Assembly (NCBI RefSeq): GCF_020179835.1
Contig: NZ_JAIUDA010000001.1
Span: forward strand, 434,001 to 498,000
Source of the DNA: Pantoea sp. alder81
GTDB lineage: Bacteria; Pseudomonadota; Gammaproteobacteria; Enterobacterales; Enterobacteriaceae
DNA: 64,000 nucleotides
Direction: 5' to 3'
The position numbers and the translations under genes were made by a program. Below, piece by piece: positions 7,975-18,931 of the stretch (the stretch's first letter is position 1; every line of letters starts with the position of its first letter). Below the pieces are notes generated by a model that made no database searches, was not told where the DNA came from, and saw only the letters and a list, made by a program, of their open reading frames with translations.

Positions 7975-9114
7975 TTACGCCTTTTGCGGCGTTTGACGTT
8001 GTGGCTTACCTGAGAACAGGAAACGCAGTAGCGGAATGCGCAGATGGATTTCGTACAGCGCAAAGGCGATACCAAACACCATTAGCAGACCCACAAAGAA
8101 GCCCAGCGTGTTGCTGCTAATGTGCGGGGTGACGTAAATGCCATACAGAATGGTCAGCGGATGGTGCACCAGGTAGATAAACAGTGAGGCATTCACTAAG
8201 TACATGATGCGCGGTGAATGGCTGTTCAGCAGCTTGTGGCCAAAGCTAAAGCAGACATTCAGCATACAAAGCCCCATTAAGGTTGAAATCACCTCATCAA
8301 TTTCATACAACCAGCCATCGCCGCTGCTGTAACGCTGATTCAGGCTGTAAGCGATAAACACCGCAATGGCGCCAAAGCACATCACCGGGTTGAAGCGCAC
8401 AAACAAGGCTTTCAGCGCCTGATGTTTCCATGCCAGCGCACCGAGCATAAAGAACGGCAGGAACGTCAGGGTTTGCATCACGGCCACGCTAAACAGACCA
8501 TCGGCGAACACATTAGGCACGGCATAAAACAGCACGCGGCGGAACAGGCACCAGACCAATGCATAAGCCAGAAACGCCAGCGTCAGTTTTCCCCAGCCAA
8601 CTTGCTGATAATCAATTTTCCGCTTCTGGGTGCGCAGCCAGCGGAAAGTCAGCATGCCGAGTGCGGTCAGAATCACTAAAACCAGTAAAAACCACAGGTG
8701 AGAAATCAGTTCCCACGCCAGCGTATTGTACTTTTCATACAGAGAAAAGCTGTCCCAATTACCCACTTTGTCGGTCAGATTTTTTAGCATAAAAAACTGC
8801 GGCAGGGTAATGAGCGGAATCGCCGTCAATAGCGGGATTCCCACGCGCTCCATGCGGACCTTCAGCCAGCGCTGTGGTTGATAGCGCAGGTACAGCATGT
8901 AGGAAAAATAACCGGAAATGACAAAAAACACCTGCATGCGGAAGGCGTGGATGAAGTCATTCAAAACGGTTAACCACATCGAGGCATCGTGGCTATTCAC
9001 GGCCCAACGCTGCGTGGAGTAGATCAACGAGACGTGAAAAGGCACGCCTAATAACATTAAATACGCTCGAATGGAGTCGAGAAAATATTCGCGTTCGGGT
9101 TTTGCTGAACTCAT
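7975..9114 (-). CDS. opgC: glucan succinyltransferase OpgC
   Basis: A 379-residue polytopic inner membrane acyltransferase (acyltransferase 3 family; E. coli OpgC 385 aa) that adds succinyl groups to osmoregulated periplasmic glucans. The start motif [15 protein letters not shown], the catalytic-type His in [25 protein letters not shown] and the late [15 protein letters not shown] are characteristic. About ten membrane segments alternate with basic loops. It is divergent from opgGH, which makes the glucan backbone. Confidence 0.95.
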   Translation of the reverse strand: MSSAKPEREYFLDSIRAYLMLLGVPFHVSLIYSTQRWAVNSHDASMWLTVLNDFIHAFRMQVFFVISGYFSYMLYLRYQPQRWLKVRMERVGIPLLTAIPLITLPQFFMLKNLTDKVGNWDSFSLYEKYNTLAWELISHLWFLLVLVILTALGMLTFRWLRTQKRKIDYQQVGWGKLTLAFLAYALVWCLFRRVLFYAVPNVFADGLFSVAVMQTLTFLPFFMLGALAWKHQALKALFVRFNPVMCFGAIAVFIAYSLNQRYSSGDGWLYEIDEVISTLMGLCMLNVCFSFGHKLLNSHSPRIMYLVNASLFIYLVHHPLTILYGIYVTPHISSNTLGFFVGLLMVFGIAFALYEIHLRIPLLRFLFSGKPQRQTPQKA

Positions 9115-9363
9115 AAGCTTCCAATTTGTCAGTTTACTTGCCGGTTTCGCCCTGAAACCGGATTATGCTGGTTTAAAATTCTACCGCCTGTAAACAGCGT
9201 ATACTATCAGGTGATTCTGTATCTTAACCTGAAGGGTTTAATTATCTGAAAAGCACACTTTCAGCTTACAAATCAGCGCAACAATCTTGTGCATAAGCTG
9301 TCGGAATACCGAATAATCCTTTAAGATAAACGGGTTTGATCTGTGCACACGAAAGGGGGGGAT

Positions 9364-10929
9364 GTGCTAAATAAAGTGAATAAAAAAGTAGGACTGGTAA
9401 AAATGCGCTGGGTAGGCGCGGCAGTTCTGCTGGCGTTGTACGCCAACAATAGCTGGGCGTTCAACATTGATGATGTAGCAAAACAAGCCAAGGCGCTGGC
9501 AGGGAAAGGTTACGAAGCGCCGAAGAGCAATTTACCCTCTCAGTTTCGTGATATGAAATTTGCGGATTATCAGCAGATCCAGTTTAACCACGATAAAGCT
9601 TACTGGGGCAAACTGCGTACGCCGTTTAAGCTCGAGTTCTATCATCAGGGCATGTATTTCGATACGCCGGTGAAAATTAATGAAGTCACCGCCTCGTCGG
9701 TACGTGAAATCAAATATAACCCTGACTATTTCAACTTCGGCAACGTGAAACACGATGCTGATTCCGTCAAAAACCTCGGGTTTGCCGGATTCAAAGTACT
9801 GTATCCTTTAAATAAAAAGGGTAAAGACGACGAAATCTCCAGCTTCCTGGGTGCCAGCTATTTCCGCGTAATTGGCGAAGGCCAGGTTTATGGTCTGTCA
9901 GCTCGTGGGTTAGCGATTGATACCGCACTGCCATCAGGTGAAGAGTTCCCGCGCTTTAAAGAGTTCTGGATTGAACGTCCAAAACCTCAGGACAAGCAGC
10001 TGGTGATCTACGCACTGCTGGATTCACCACGTGCGTCAGGTGCTTATCGCTTCATTATCAAGCCGGGCAAAGAGTCGACGGTGGATGTGCAGTCCAAGGT
10101 TTACCTGCGTGATAACGTCGGCAAACTGGGTGTGGCGCCACTGACCAGCATGTTCCTGTTTGGGGCTAACCAGCCTTCACCGGTGACCAATTTCCGTAAT
10201 GAGCTGCACGACTCAAACGGATTGTCGATTCATGCTGGCAACGGTGAATGGATCTGGCGTCCGCTGAACAACCCGAAACATCTGGCGGTGAGCACGTTCA
10301 CCGTGGAAAACCCTAAAGGGTTCGGTTTGCTGCAGCGTGGCCGTGATTTCAGCCATTATCAGGATCTCGACGATCGCTACGACCTGCGTCCAAGCGGTTG
10401 GGTTGAGCCACAGGGCGACTGGGGTAAAGGTCGTGTCGAACTGGTCGAAATCCCGACAGCGGATGAAACCAACGACAACATCGTCGCCTTCTGGACGCCA
10501 GAGTCATTGCCTGAGCCGGGCAAAGAGATGAACTTCCAGTATCGTCTGCACTTCACGCGTGATGAAAACCAACTGCATCAGGACGATGTGGCATGGGTGA
10601 AAAACACGCTGCGTTCTGCGGGTGATGTGAAACAGTCTAACCTGGTACGTCAGCCGGATGGCTCCATTGCCTTTACCATCGACTTCGTCGGTAAAGCGAT
10701 GAGCAAATTGCCGGACAATACTCAGGTCGCGCCACAGGTCAGTGTGGGCAACAATGCCGACGTGGTTGAGCAGAGTGTACGCTACAACCCGGTGACCAAA
10801 GGCTGGCGTCTGGTACTGCGTCTGCGCGTGAAAGATAACAAGCAGCCGACCGAAATGCGTGCGGCGCTGGTAAGCGGCGACAAGACATTGACGGAAACCT
10901 GGAGCTATCAGCTACCTGCCAATGAATAA
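9364..10929 (+). CDS. opgG: periplasmic glucan biosynthesis protein OpgG
   Basis: About 521 residues (E. coli OpgG 511). It acts in the periplasm in formation of the beta-1,6 branches of osmoregulated periplasmic glucans. A Sec signal peptide ([19 protein letters not shown]) precedes the mature [13 protein letters not shown]. Family blocks are [51 protein letters not shown] and [12 protein letters not shown]. The start is uncertain: GTG at 9364 sits behind AAAGGGGGG (9351-9360); the upstream GTG at 9343 and the ATG at 9403 (opening MRWVG) are alternatives. The last 8 bases overlap opgH, implying coupled translation. The 249-bp divergent region to opgC should hold both promoters. Confidence 0.95.
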   Translation: MLNKVNKKVGLVKMRWVGAAVLLALYANNSWAFNIDDVAKQAKALAGKGYEAPKSNLPSQFRDMKFADYQQIQFNHDKAYWGKLRTPFKLEFYHQGMYFDTPVKINEVTASSVREIKYNPDYFNFGNVKHDADSVKNLGFAGFKVLYPLNKKGKDDEISSFLGASYFRVIGEGQVYGLSARGLAIDTALPSGEEFPRFKEFWIERPKPQDKQLVIYALLDSPRASGAYRFIIKPGKESTVDVQSKVYLRDNVGKLGVAPLTSMFLFGANQPSPVTNFRNELHDSNGLSIHAGNGEWIWRPLNNPKHLAVSTFTVENPKGFGLLQRGRDFSHYQDLDDRYDLRPSGWVEPQGDWGKGRVELVEIPTADETNDNIVAFWTPESLPEPGKEMNFQYRLHFTRDENQLHQDDVAWVKNTLRSAGDVKQSNLVRQPDGSIAFTIDFVGKAMSKLPDNTQVAPQVSVGNNADVVEQSVRYNPVTKGWRLVLRLRVKDNKQPTEMRAALVSGDKTLTETWSYQLPANE

Positions 10930-13471
10930 TTCGACTTATTTACCTCAATCTTACGTGGAGGCCCTGCCGCTTGATGCGGCGGGGCGCGCTCGTCTGAGTG
11001 ATTCGTTACAGAATGCACAGGCGTTCCACGCTATTCATACGGCGCTGGGGCAAGATGTTGCCGCCAGCGATCGCCCGGATGATGCACCGTTAAAATCGGT
11101 GTCATCACGCGTGCAGATGGCCTGGCCGGATTCACTGGCGAATGGTCAACAACTCAGTAAAGACTACCTCGATCGCACCACGCTGAAGGCGATGCCTAAA
11201 GTGAAGCGTTCGTTGATGTTCCCTGAGATCTGGCGCACCAACCCTATCGCGCGTGCATGGGATTCCGTGCGTGGAAAAAAATCCACGCCGCGCTATGCCA
11301 CAGCGGAAGAGCAAAAGACCGAAGACAAGTGGCGTCATGTCGGTTCCATGCGTCGTTATGTGCTGCTGATTCTGACGATTTTGCAGACGGTGGTGGCGAC
11401 CTGGTACATGAAAACCATTCTGCCGTATCAGGGATGGACACTGCTCGATCCAATCGAGTTGTTTAACCAGAACTGGCTGCAGTCGGTGGAGCTGGTCCTG
11501 CCGTACATTTTGCAAACCGGAATTCTATTCCTGTTTGCGATTCTGTTCTGTTGGGTGTCCGCAGGCTTCTGGACCGCGTTGATGGGCTTCCTGCAGTTGC
11601 TGATTGGTCGCGACAAATACAGCATTTCGTATTCGACCACCGGCGATGAACCGCTTAACCCGGAACACCGTACCGCGTTGATCATGCCGATCTGTAACGA
11701 AGACGTTGAACGCGTATTCGCCGGTCTGCGTGCGACCTGGGAATCGGTGCAGCGCACTGGTAACGCCGAGCACTTTGATGTCTATATCCTGAGCGACAGC
11801 TACGATGCCGATATCGCCATCGCCGAGCAGAAAGCCTGGATGGAGCTGGTACGTGATGTCGGAGGCGCAGGCAAGATCTTCTATCGTCGCCGTCGCCGTC
11901 GTGTGAAGCGTAAAAGCGGTAACATCGATGACTTCTGCCGTCGCTGGGGTAGTAACTACAGCTACATGGTAGTGCTCGATGCCGATAGCGTGATGAGCGG
12001 TGAGTGTCTTACCGGTCTGGTCCGCATGATGGAAGCCAATCCGAACGCCGGTATCATCCAGTCTTCGCCAAAAGCGTCAGGCATGGATACGCTGTATGCA
12101 CGTTGCCAGCAGTTCGCTACCCGCGTCTATGGCCCGTTGTTTACCGCCGGTCTGCACTTCTGGCAGTTGGGTGAATCGCACTACTGGGGCCATAACGCCA
12201 TCATCCGTGTTCAGCCGTTCATTGAGCACTGTGCGTTAGCACCGCTGCCAGGCGAAGGTTCTTTTGCCGGTTCAATTCTGTCGCATGACTTCGTTGAAGC
12301 CGCATTGATGCGCCGCGCCGGTTGGGGTGTGTGGATCGCCTATGATCTGCCGGGCTCCTATGAAGAACTGCCGCCGAACCTGCTGGATGAACTGAAGCGT
12401 GACCGTCGCTGGTGCCACGGTAACCTGATGAACTTCCGCCTGTTCCTGGTGAAAGGCATGCACCCTGTTCACCGTGCGGTGTTCCTGACCGGTGTGATGT
12501 CTTATCTGTCAGCGCCGTTGTGGTTTATGTTCCTTGCCTTGTCCACGGCGTTGCAGGTGGTGCATACGCTGATGGAACCGACCTACTTCCTGCAACCACG
12601 CCAGCTCTTCCCGGTGTGGCCGCAGTGGCGTCCGGATCTGGCGATTGCGCTGTTCTCTACCACGTTGGTGCTGCTGTTCCTGCCGAAGCTGCTCAGTGTG
12701 GTGTTGATCTGGTTTAAAGGTGCGAAGCCATACGGCGGTGCTATTCGCCTGTTCTGCTCACTGATTCTGGAAATGCTGTTCTCGGTGCTGCTCGCACCGG
12801 TGCGTATGCTGTTCCACACGGTGTTCGTGGTCAGTGCCTTCCTGGGCTGGGAAGTGGTATGGAATTCACCGCAGCGTGATGATGATGCGACACCGTGGAG
12901 TGAAGCCTTCCGTCGTCATGGTTCTCAGATGCTGTTAGGTATCGTTTGGGCGGGCGGTATGGGTCTGCTCGATCTGAACTTCCTGTGGTGGTTGTCACCG
13001 ATTGTGTTCTCACTGATCCTGTCGCCATTTGTGTCGGTGATGTCGAGCCGTGCAACGGTGGGGCAGAAGAGTAAGAATGCGAAGCTGTTCCTGATCCCGG
13101 AAGAGTATGAACCGCCGAAAGAGCTGGTTGATACCGACCACTACCTGCAGTTGAACCGCGAGCGTGCGTTGAAGAATGGCTTTATGCATGCCTTGTTCAA
13201 CCCTGCGTTTAACGCGCTGGCGACTGCTATGGCAACCTCGCGCCATAAGCAGAGTGCGTTGCTTGATCATGCTCGCGATCGCCGGGTCGACCAGGCACTG
13301 AGCGATGCGCCTGAGAAACTGAACCGCGAGCAGCGTTTGCAGTTGATCAGCGATCCTGTGGTGCTGGCGCGCGTGCACTCACGCCTGTGGGAAAGTGCAG
13401 AGAAATATCATCAATGGGTGGAGAGTTATCAGAAATTGAAACTCAATCCTGAAGCGCTTCCACAGCGCTAA
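10922..13471 (+). CDS. opgH: glucans biosynthesis glucosyltransferase OpgH
   Basis: An 849-residue inner membrane GT2-family glucosyltransferase (E. coli 847 aa) that polymerises beta-1,2-glucose from UDP-glucose. After a long cytoplasmic N-terminus, two membrane segments (from about residue 140) precede the catalytic domain at about 250-500. That domain shows [21 protein letters not shown] near residue 351 and RRWCHGN near 493, with later membrane helices. In E. coli the N-terminus also binds FtsZ in response to UDP-glucose. It overlaps opgG by 8 bases and ends just before a terminator. Confidence 0.97.
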   Translation: MNNSTYLPQSYVEALPLDAAGRARLSDSLQNAQAFHAIHTALGQDVAASDRPDDAPLKSVSSRVQMAWPDSLANGQQLSKDYLDRTTLKAMPKVKRSLMFPEIWRTNPIARAWDSVRGKKSTPRYATAEEQKTEDKWRHVGSMRRYVLLILTILQTVVATWYMKTILPYQGWTLLDPIELFNQNWLQSVELVLPYILQTGILFLFAILFCWVSAGFWTALMGFLQLLIGRDKYSISYSTTGDEPLNPEHRTALIMPICNEDVERVFAGLRATWESVQRTGNAEHFDVYILSDSYDADIAIAEQKAWMELVRDVGGAGKIFYRRRRRRVKRKSGNIDDFCRRWGSNYSYMVVLDADSVMSGECLTGLVRMMEANPNAGIIQSSPKASGMDTLYARCQQFATRVYGPLFTAGLHFWQLGESHYWGHNAIIRVQPFIEHCALAPLPGEGSFAGSILSHDFVEAALMRRAGWGVWIAYDLPGSYEELPPNLLDELKRDRRWCHGNLMNFRLFLVKGMHPVHRAVFLTGVMSYLSAPLWFMFLALSTALQVVHTLMEPTYFLQPRQLFPVWPQWRPDLAIALFSTTLVLLFLPKLLSVVLIWFKGAKPYGGAIRLFCSLILEMLFSVLLAPVRMLFHTVFVVSAFLGWEVVWNSPQRDDDATPWSEAFRRHGSQMLLGIVWAGGMGLLDLNFLWWLSPIVFSLILSPFVSVMSSRATVGQKSKNAKLFLIPEEYEPPKELVDTDHYLQLNRERALKNGFMHALFNPAFNALATAMATSRHKQSALLDHARDRRVDQALSDAPEKLNREQRLQLISDPVVLARVHSRLWESAEKYHQWVESYQKLKLNPEALPQR

Positions 13472-13483
13472 CATTGAAAATCT

Positions 13484-13512
13484 AAAAGCGGCAGCGATGC
13501 CGCTTTTTTTTT
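13484..13512 (+). terminator. terminator of the opgGH operon
   Basis: aaaagcggc, loop agcgat, gccgctttt, followed by a run of nine T. Confidence 0.9.
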
Positions 13513-13609
13513 GCCAACATTCTGACTAACACAATCTTTACGCGCGCAGGTGTAGTTATTCCACCCGTTGCCCGGTTAAACTAACGCCAGTTCATTGTGA
13601 GTAAATGTT

Positions 13610-13849
13610 GTGAATTATTTCCTGAAATTAACGGTTGTTTGCGCCGCCGCGTTTTTGCTGAGTGGCTGCGGCAGCATTATCAGTCGCACCATTCCTGGGC
13701 AGGGACATGGCAGCCAGTATTACCCTGGCGTGCAATGGGATGTTCGTGACGGCCCCTGGCGTGTGCTGACCATCCTTGATCTGCCACTCTCGCTGGTGAT
13801 GGATACGCTGTTGCTGCCCGTCGATGCCAGTCACGGCCCTTACGAATAA
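13610..13849 (+). CDS. yceK: YceK/DUF1375 family outer membrane lipoprotein
   Basis: A 79-residue lipoprotein. The signal peptide ends in the lipobox LLSGC with Cys20 as the lipidated residue, and the mature part carries the family blocks SIISRTIPGQGHG, YYPGVQWDVRD and LPVDASHGPYE. The start is GTG at 13610; no ATG is possible in frame before the lipobox. It occupies the same place as in E. coli, downstream of opgH. Function is not established for the family. Confidence 0.93.
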   Translation: MNYFLKLTVVCAAAFLLSGCGSIISRTIPGQGHGSQYYPGVQWDVRDGPWRVLTILDLPLSLVMDTLLLPVDASHGPYE

Positions 13850-13852
13850 CGC

Positions 13853-14251
13853 TTACGCCCATTTATCCGATGGGCTATCGTCATCTTCCCACTCCTGCGC
13901 GGCTGCTTCACCCTCTTCGAGGTCGCGCGGTGGCTCAAGCTGGAATTCACCTTCATCCCATTCGTGCAGCGTGTTCTCCGACTGCCACTCCTGACGCAGT
14001 TCGACCTCATCGAAATCACCGTCAAATACCGCCTGAGCAGCTTCACCACTGCAGATCGGCAGGCATTCACCTTGCTCATCTTCACCGGCAAAGAACTCTG
14101 CCTGCCACATAATATCGCCATCCTGCATCACGTACTTTTGCAGCGAAAACTGGCTGACACTGGCATCGTCTTCATGCAGATCGGGCTGACTGGCCAGAAA
14201 CTCTTCGCGAGCGGCGTCGATAGCTTCTTCAAGGGTGCTGTACAAGCTCAT
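13853..14251 (-). CDS. msyB: acidic protein MsyB
   Basis: A 132-residue very acidic cytoplasmic protein (E. coli MsyB 124 aa), known there as a multicopy suppressor of secretion defects. The match includes LEEAIDAAREEFLA, QKYVMQDGDIMWQAEFF and the tail ENTLHEWDEGEFQLEPP, extended by about ten acidic residues ending SPSDKWA. It converges on yceK with a 3-base gap. The mdtG gene that follows it in E. coli is absent. Confidence 0.95.
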   Translation of the reverse strand: MSLYSTLEEAIDAAREEFLASQPDLHEDDASVSQFSLQKYVMQDGDIMWQAEFFAGEDEQGECLPICSGEAAQAVFDGDFDEVELRQEWQSENTLHEWDEGEFQLEPPRDLEEGEAAAQEWEDDDSPSDKWA

Positions 14252-14370
14252 GATGAACTCCTTGTCTGTTGAAAATGGATTTCTCAGAAGAATAGACGAA
14301 AAATGAGAGTGTGCAGGACGGGAGGGGAATAACGGCGGGCGGATGAATAAAATTCAGCCGCCCAAACCGT

Positions 14371-14637
14371 TTAAATCATCTTTTGCGGGAAATGTAGTAC
14401 AGGACGTACTGACTCGCGAATAATAGGAGCAGAGTAACGAATGCAGCATTTAATACAGGGTTTCACCTTTTTGAAATTAATACGAGCAGTAGATAAAGCC
14501 TGATTTAAATTATAGAGCGTACCGATAAAAACCATATCCTCCTTAACGGGTAGGCGTTTACACTCTTTCCGATGCAAGAGGTGATATCCCTCTTGATCGG
14601 TACTGATTGTCACGTAGTAATAGATGCCTTTATTCAT
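14371..14637 (-). CDS. 88-residue Cys/His protein, unknown
   Basis: Read from ATG at 14637 with AGGA about 11 nt upstream. The sequence is AT-richer than its neighbours. It has an N-terminal beta-like stretch (YYYVTIST), then H19, H22 and C26 (YHLLHRKEC), a middle helix (NLNQALSTARINF), and C61, C64, C65 in KPCIKCC. The spaced H/C and CxxCC groups suggest a small metal-binding fold. It lies between msyB and lpxL where E. coli has mdtG. I do not recognise a named family; coding status is supported by start, spacing and composition but not certain. Confidence 0.5.
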   Translation of the reverse strand: MNKGIYYYVTISTDQEGYHLLHRKECKRLPVKEDMVFIGTLYNLNQALSTARINFKKVKPCIKCCIRYSAPIIRESVRPVLHFPQKMI

Positions 14638-15195
14638 ATTATAGGTTCCTGCGATATATTTGCTGTGTGTAATCTTTTTATATTTTTAGAAGGGCAGTTA
14701 ATTGGCTAACTGTCACGGTTGAAATTAACTGGAATCGATTTCGCTAACAAATTCCAGAAAGGAATAAGGATAGTACTTCTTCTATAGAAACAGAATATGC
14801 GGGGGGCGGACTCAGACAAAACCTTGTTAAGTAAGTTAATTTTACTGGATTGATAAGCGAAGCCAAAGCATTCAGCAAAATTAAATAGGAAAAGGCCTGG
14901 AATGCGTGGGAATTAGATCCGTGAGCAGATGTTTCCATGGATAAAGCTTTTTTATACGGTTGAACGTAAATTCAATAAGATGCGCAGTTTTGTGTTCACA
15001 TTTCGTTAACAAAGATTAAGATTCTGCATTTCTACAGGTTATTCTACCTTGCGGATAAAGCTTAACCTGGACCGGTTAATGCTCTCAGCCTGAATTCAGA
15101 CTGGTCCGAATTTACTAAAATTGACAGAGTAACATCGTGAAATAACACAAATTAACTCAGGAAAGGGTGGAGCACGTACTGTGCTCCACATCACA
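14638..15195. other. AT-rich intergenic region without a supported gene
   Basis: 558 bases between the Cys/His gene and lpxL. The only longer frame (14744-14938, minus) has no ribosome site and an implausible composition. An interrupted palindrome, ggaccggt ... actggtcc, lies near 15070-15108, and a clean hairpin at 15167-15189. AT content is well above the surrounding genes. No promoter or RNA gene can be named with confidence. Confidence 0.5.
15167..15189 (-). terminator. hairpin just past the lpxL stop
   Basis: GTGGAGCAC (15167-15175) and GTGCTCCAC (15181-15189) form a perfect 9-bp stem with a 5-base loop, 7 bases past the lpxL stop. On the minus strand it is followed by ccctttcc, so the U-tract is poor. 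Confidence 0.55.
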
Positions 15196-16119
15196 TTAAT
15201 ACAGTGATGGTTGACCTTCAGGGCGGGTTTTAAATCGGCGGTGCAACCACATGTACTGCTCAGGTGCCAGCAGGACGGTCTCTTCTACCACTTTATTCAT
15301 CACGATAGCGGTATCCATTTCATTCTCGAGCGAGAACTTATGGCGAATGTCAGGCATCATTTTGAGCTCATAGCCACGTCCGTTGGGCAGGCGGCGTGCG
15401 AGAAAGGGGATCACGCTGGGATTGCCCAAACGAATCAGCATATGCGTGCCCGTGGTGGTCGCGGCATCCTGTACGGCAAAGAAGGGGGCAAACACACTGC
15501 TGCGTGGGCCGTAGTCATGATCGGGCGCGTACCAGATGATATCGTTGTTCTTCATGGCGCGAATCATGCCCTTAAGATCTTTACGATCCAGCATGCTCTT
15601 ATTTGAGCGCATCCGTCCCCAGGTTTGCAGCCAGTCGATGAGTTTATTGTCATTCGGGCGGTAAACACCAATGCCGGGATTATGCATGCCAAATACGCGA
15701 GCGCCTAACTCTAGCGTCAGAAAATGCATGCCAATCAGGAGAATACCGCGTTTTTCCGCCAGCGCATGGCTGACATGCTCGAGCCCGGAAGTCGCAACCC
15801 ATTTCTGAATGCGCCAGTCAGGCCAGAACCACGCCATACCGGTTTCAATCAACCCCATGCCAACCGATTCAAAGTTGTGCTTCACCATGGCTTCACGTTC
15901 GCTAGTGGGCATATCTGGAAAACAGAGTTCCAGGTTACGCTGTGCCACTTCCACACGACGTTTCAGGAAACGCATCGCTATGCGGCCCAATCCACAGCCA
16001 ACTGCATGCAACACCGGGTAAGGAAGTAGCACCAGCAGATAAAGAAATCCAATACCCATCCAGGTTAACCAGTAGCGAGGATGAAGAAGTTCACGGGAAA
16101 ATTGGGGAAGTTGAGTCAT
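15196..16119 (-). CDS. lpxL: lipid A biosynthesis lauroyl acyltransferase
   Basis: A 307-residue inner membrane acyltransferase (E. coli LpxL 306 aa) that transfers laurate from acyl-ACP to Kdo2-lipid IVA. The N-terminal membrane anchor is [22 protein letters not shown]. The catalytic HX4E motif appears as [11 protein letters not shown], and APDHDYG and [13 protein letters not shown] are family blocks. LpxP is a close paralogue, but the location divergent from trhO is that of lpxL. Confidence 0.94.
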   Translation of the reverse strand: MTQLPQFSRELLHPRYWLTWMGIGFLYLLVLLPYPVLHAVGCGLGRIAMRFLKRRVEVAQRNLELCFPDMPTSEREAMVKHNFESVGMGLIETGMAWFWPDWRIQKWVATSGLEHVSHALAEKRGILLIGMHFLTLELGARVFGMHNPGIGVYRPNDNKLIDWLQTWGRMRSNKSMLDRKDLKGMIRAMKNNDIIWYAPDHDYGPRSSVFAPFFAVQDAATTTGTHMLIRLGNPSVIPFLARRLPNGRGYELKMMPDIRHKFSLENEMDTAIVMNKVVEETVLLAPEQYMWLHRRFKTRPEGQPSLY

Positions 16120-16387
16120 TGAAATGTCAGTATCCTGCGTCTTATGCCAGAGAGTCCGGTTTCTGTTATTTGCCGTGATTATGCCATTTTTTCGAGCTGA
16201 CTGAAATCAAGCATAGCCTGCCGCTGCGTCTCGGGCAGTGGGTTTGCGCATTTATCTACAATTGTGGCGGAGAATTGCGCCTGTAATCACGACGTTCAGG
16301 ATTATCCGACCAGGGGCTTTGCATCGAGCTGAATTCAGGTATCATGTGCGCGCTAAATTTCTCTGATTGCTAACAGGATCGAACACC

Positions 16388-17443
16388 ATGCCAGTGTTAC
16401 ATAACCTTGTTTCCAATAAAGAGCTGAAAGATCGCATGCTGGCTGAAAGCGAGCCGCGTACCACAGTCTCTTTTTATAAGTACTTCCAGATTGCCGACCC
16501 GAAAGCATTCCGTGATGCCCTGTACGTTGCGCTAACAAAGCTCAAGGTATTTGGACGCGTTTACGTGGCTAAAGAGGGGATCAACGCGCAAATCAGCGTC
16601 CCTGCCAGTCAATACGAAGCCATGAAAACCGCGCTGTATGCGTTTGATCCGGCGTTAAATCATCTGCGTATGAACATTGCGCTGGATGATGATGGCAAAT
16701 CATTCTGGGTACTGCGTTTGAAAGTCCGCGAGCGTATCGTGGCGGATGGCATTGAAGATGAAAGCTTTGATGCCAGCGATGTCGGTGCGTATTTGAAAGC
16801 TGCAGACGTCAATGCGATGCTCGACGATCCCGATGCGGTGTTTGTCGACATGCGTAACCATTACGAATTCGAAGTGGGCCATTTCGATCAGGCGATGGAA
16901 GTGCCCGCCGATACCTTCCGCGATCAGCTGCCGATGGCAGTGGATATGCTGCAGGAGCATAAAGACAAAAAGATTGTCATGTACTGCACCGGTGGGATTC
17001 GCTGTGAAAAAGCCAGCGCCTGGATGAAACACAAAGGCTTCAATGATGTTTATCACATTGAAGGCGGCATCATTGAATACACCCGACGCGCGCGTGAGCA
17101 GGGTTTACCGGTGCGTTTTAAAGGCAAAAACTTTGTCTTTGATGAACGTATGGGCGAGCGTATCTCTGACGATATTCTCTCCAGCTGCCACCAGTGCGGC
17201 GTGCCGTGCGACAGTCACACCAACTGCGTCAATGACGGTTGCCATCTGTTATTCATTCAGTGCCCAAGCTGTGCGGAGAAATATCAAAACTGCTGCAGCC
17301 CGCTGTGTATGGAAGAGGCGACGTTAACACCGGAAGAGCAGCGTTCACGCCGCGCAGGCCGTGAAAACGGTAATAAGGTGTTCAACAAGTCGCGCGGTTT
17401 ACTCAATATGACCATGGCGATCCCCGCGCCAGAGAAGAAGTAA
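16388..17443 (+). CDS. trhO: tRNA uridine(34) hydroxylase, rhodanese family
   Basis: A 351-residue protein (E. coli YceA/TrhO 350 aa) that takes part in forming 5-hydroxyuridine at the tRNA wobble base using molecular oxygen. An N-terminal acylphosphatase-like domain ([10 protein letters not shown] ... [13 protein letters not shown]) precedes a rhodanese domain with active-site Cys near residue 200 in [14 protein letters not shown]-terminal Cys-rich region follows ([30 protein letters not shown]), likely metal-binding. The start at 16388 (MPVLHNL) matches the family; the frame extends 7 codons upstream. Confidence 0.96.
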   Translation: MPVLHNLVSNKELKDRMLAESEPRTTVSFYKYFQIADPKAFRDALYVALTKLKVFGRVYVAKEGINAQISVPASQYEAMKTALYAFDPALNHLRMNIALDDDGKSFWVLRLKVRERIVADGIEDESFDASDVGAYLKAADVNAMLDDPDAVFVDMRNHYEFEVGHFDQAMEVPADTFRDQLPMAVDMLQEHKDKKIVMYCTGGIRCEKASAWMKHKGFNDVYHIEGGIIEYTRRAREQGLPVRFKGKNFVFDERMGERISDDILSSCHQCGVPCDSHTNCVNDGCHLLFIQCPSCAEKYQNCCSPLCMEEATLTPEEQRSRRAGRENGNKVFNKSRGLLNMTMAIPAPEKK

Positions 17444-17450
17444 ACCGCAT

Positions 17451-17484
17451 CCAGCCTGAGGCCGCATGACCTCAGGCTGGTTTT
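17451..17484. terminator. terminator between trhO and yceI
   Basis: An 11-bp stem, ccagcctgagg / cctcaggctgg, with an 8-base loop is followed by TTTT on the plus strand. It sits between convergent genes and serves trhO. Confidence 0.85.
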
Positions 17485-17487
17485 GCC

Positions 17488-18063
17488 TTACTGCCGCACG
17501 CCTTCCACTGAGATAATCAGCTCAGCTTTCTGCGATGCCGGTCCAAGATCTTTAGTGATATTGAACTCCTTCAACACGATCTCACCGTTAGCTTCAAATC
17601 CGGCGCGATAACCGCCCCAGGGATCCTTGCCTTCGCCCAGCAGTCGTGCATCCAGCGTGATCGGTTTAGTCACGCCATTGAGCGTCAGGTCACCCGTAAT
17701 CTTGTACTCTTTACCCTCTTTTTGGACTGCGGTTGAGGCAAAGGTGGCTTGTGGGAATTTGGCGGTGTTAAGGAAATCCGCGCTGCGAATATGCTTGTCA
17801 CGTTCTGCATGATTGGTATCGAGGCTGGCAGTGTTCAGGGTCACGTAAACCTTATCAGCTGCTGGGTTCGCTTCGTCAAAAGTAAAAGTGCCGTCAAAGT
17901 CTTTGAACGTCCCGTACAGCCAGCTATAACCGAGGTGCTGAATGCGAAACTGTACAAAGGCGTGCTGGCCTTCATTATCAAATTTGTAGTCTGCAGCGCT
18001 GGCCAGCAAACTGGTGCCTAACAGGCTGGCGGCGCTCAGTGTCAGTAACGTCTTCTTTAGCAT
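17488..18063 (-). CDS. yceI: periplasmic YceI family protein
   Basis: A 191-residue periplasmic protein with a signal peptide cleaved near [10 protein letters not shown]. The lipocalin-like YceI domain, which binds isoprenoid-type lipids in family members, shows [29 protein letters not shown] and [14 protein letters not shown]. In E. coli it is induced by high pH and osmotic conditions. It lies 1 base downstream of yceJ on the same strand, so the cytochrome and YceI are one unit. Confidence 0.95.
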   Translation of the reverse strand: MLKKTLLTLSAASLLGTSLLASAADYKFDNEGQHAFVQFRIQHLGYSWLYGTFKDFDGTFTFDEANPAADKVYVTLNTASLDTNHAERDKHIRSADFLNTAKFPQATFASTAVQKEGKEYKITGDLTLNGVTKPITLDARLLGEGKDPWGGYRAGFEANGEIVLKEFNITKDLGPASQKAELIISVEGVRQ

Positions 18064-18064
18064 A

Positions 18065-18637
18065 TTATTTTTCCTTTTCAGAGGTTAACGGGATGCGGTA
18101 ACCCAACATCCTTTTCAGTGTCACGTCTCGATCAACAAAATGGTGTTTCAGTGCTGCCAGTCCGTGCAGAGCGGAAAACAACACCAATCCCCAGGCGAGC
18201 CACAAATGCAGAGCGCCGGCCAAATCGGCCTGTTCACCGGCTCCACTCACCAGGGCTGGTACTTCGAACCAACCAAAAACAGAGATAGCTTTGCCATCGG
18301 CGGTGGAAATCAGGTAGCCGCTAATCAGGAGCAGGAGTAACACGCCGTACAACAGCCCATGCGCAACGGTGGCGGAACGGCGGATCAAAGGGGAGTAATT
18401 TGACAAAGGAGCCGGTGGGGGCGAGATGAAACGCCAGCCCAGACGCAGCAGTAAGGTGGCAAATAGCAGGATGCCAATGCCTTTATGGATTTCAGGCGCG
18501 CTGTGATACCAGCCATCGTAATATCCCAACCCGACCATCCACAAACCCAGTGCGAACATGCCGTAAATAGCCAGCGCCATTAGCCAGTGCAACATAATGG
18601 TCAGTAGCCCGAAATGTTGTTTGGAGTTACGCCACAT
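18065..18637 (-). CDS. yceJ: cytochrome b561 family protein YceJ
   Basis: 190 residues from the ATG at 18637 ([10 protein letters not shown]), which agrees with the family N-terminus; a TTG 11 codons upstream is less likely. It is a four-helix di-heme membrane protein. The haem-ligand His residues are in [35 protein letters not shown] and [13 protein letters not shown]. It is cotranscribed with yceI; a role in electron transfer across the inner membrane is the family inference. Confidence 0.93.
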   Translation of the reverse strand: MWRNSKQHFGLLTIMLHWLMALAIYGMFALGLWMVGLGYYDGWYHSAPEIHKGIGILLFATLLLRLGWRFISPPPAPLSNYSPLIRRSATVAHGLLYGVLLLLLISGYLISTADGKAISVFGWFEVPALVSGAGEQADLAGALHLWLAWGLVLFSALHGLAALKHHFVDRDVTLKRMLGYRIPLTSEKEK

Positions 18638-18898
18638 AAGAATGGGCCAATATATTGAAATAGGTGGCAATAATCATCCACACTTTGAAATATAAAAGCA
18701 ATCGAGCTTACCTTTCTATAAAGTTAAAAAAGATATTCGGAAATCGTGCGTTTATATCGGCAATTAAGTCAATAATATTGACCATGAAGGAGCTGACGGG
18801 AGGGAAATAAAATTAGATTGAATATTGCTACACCTAATGCGGCAATCTTCAGCATTCAACGTCAGGAAATAACGATTATTGTCAGCTTGAGTCAATAT

Positions 18899-18923
18899 CG
18901 CTGGCGCACTGAGCGCGCCAGCG
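18899..18923 (-). other. GC-rich hairpin downstream of solA
   Basis: CGCTGGCGC / GCGCCAGCG, a 9-bp stem starting 9 bases past the solA stop. No U-run follows, so terminator function is doubtful. The rest of the 261-bp gap to yceJ is AT-rich and shows no gene. Confidence 0.45.
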
Positions 18924-18931
18924 TGACCACA

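Noticed and set aside
14744..14938. 64-codon minus-strand frame upstream of lpxL
   Set aside because: No Shine-Dalgarno, no recognisable domain, random composition in an AT-rich gap.
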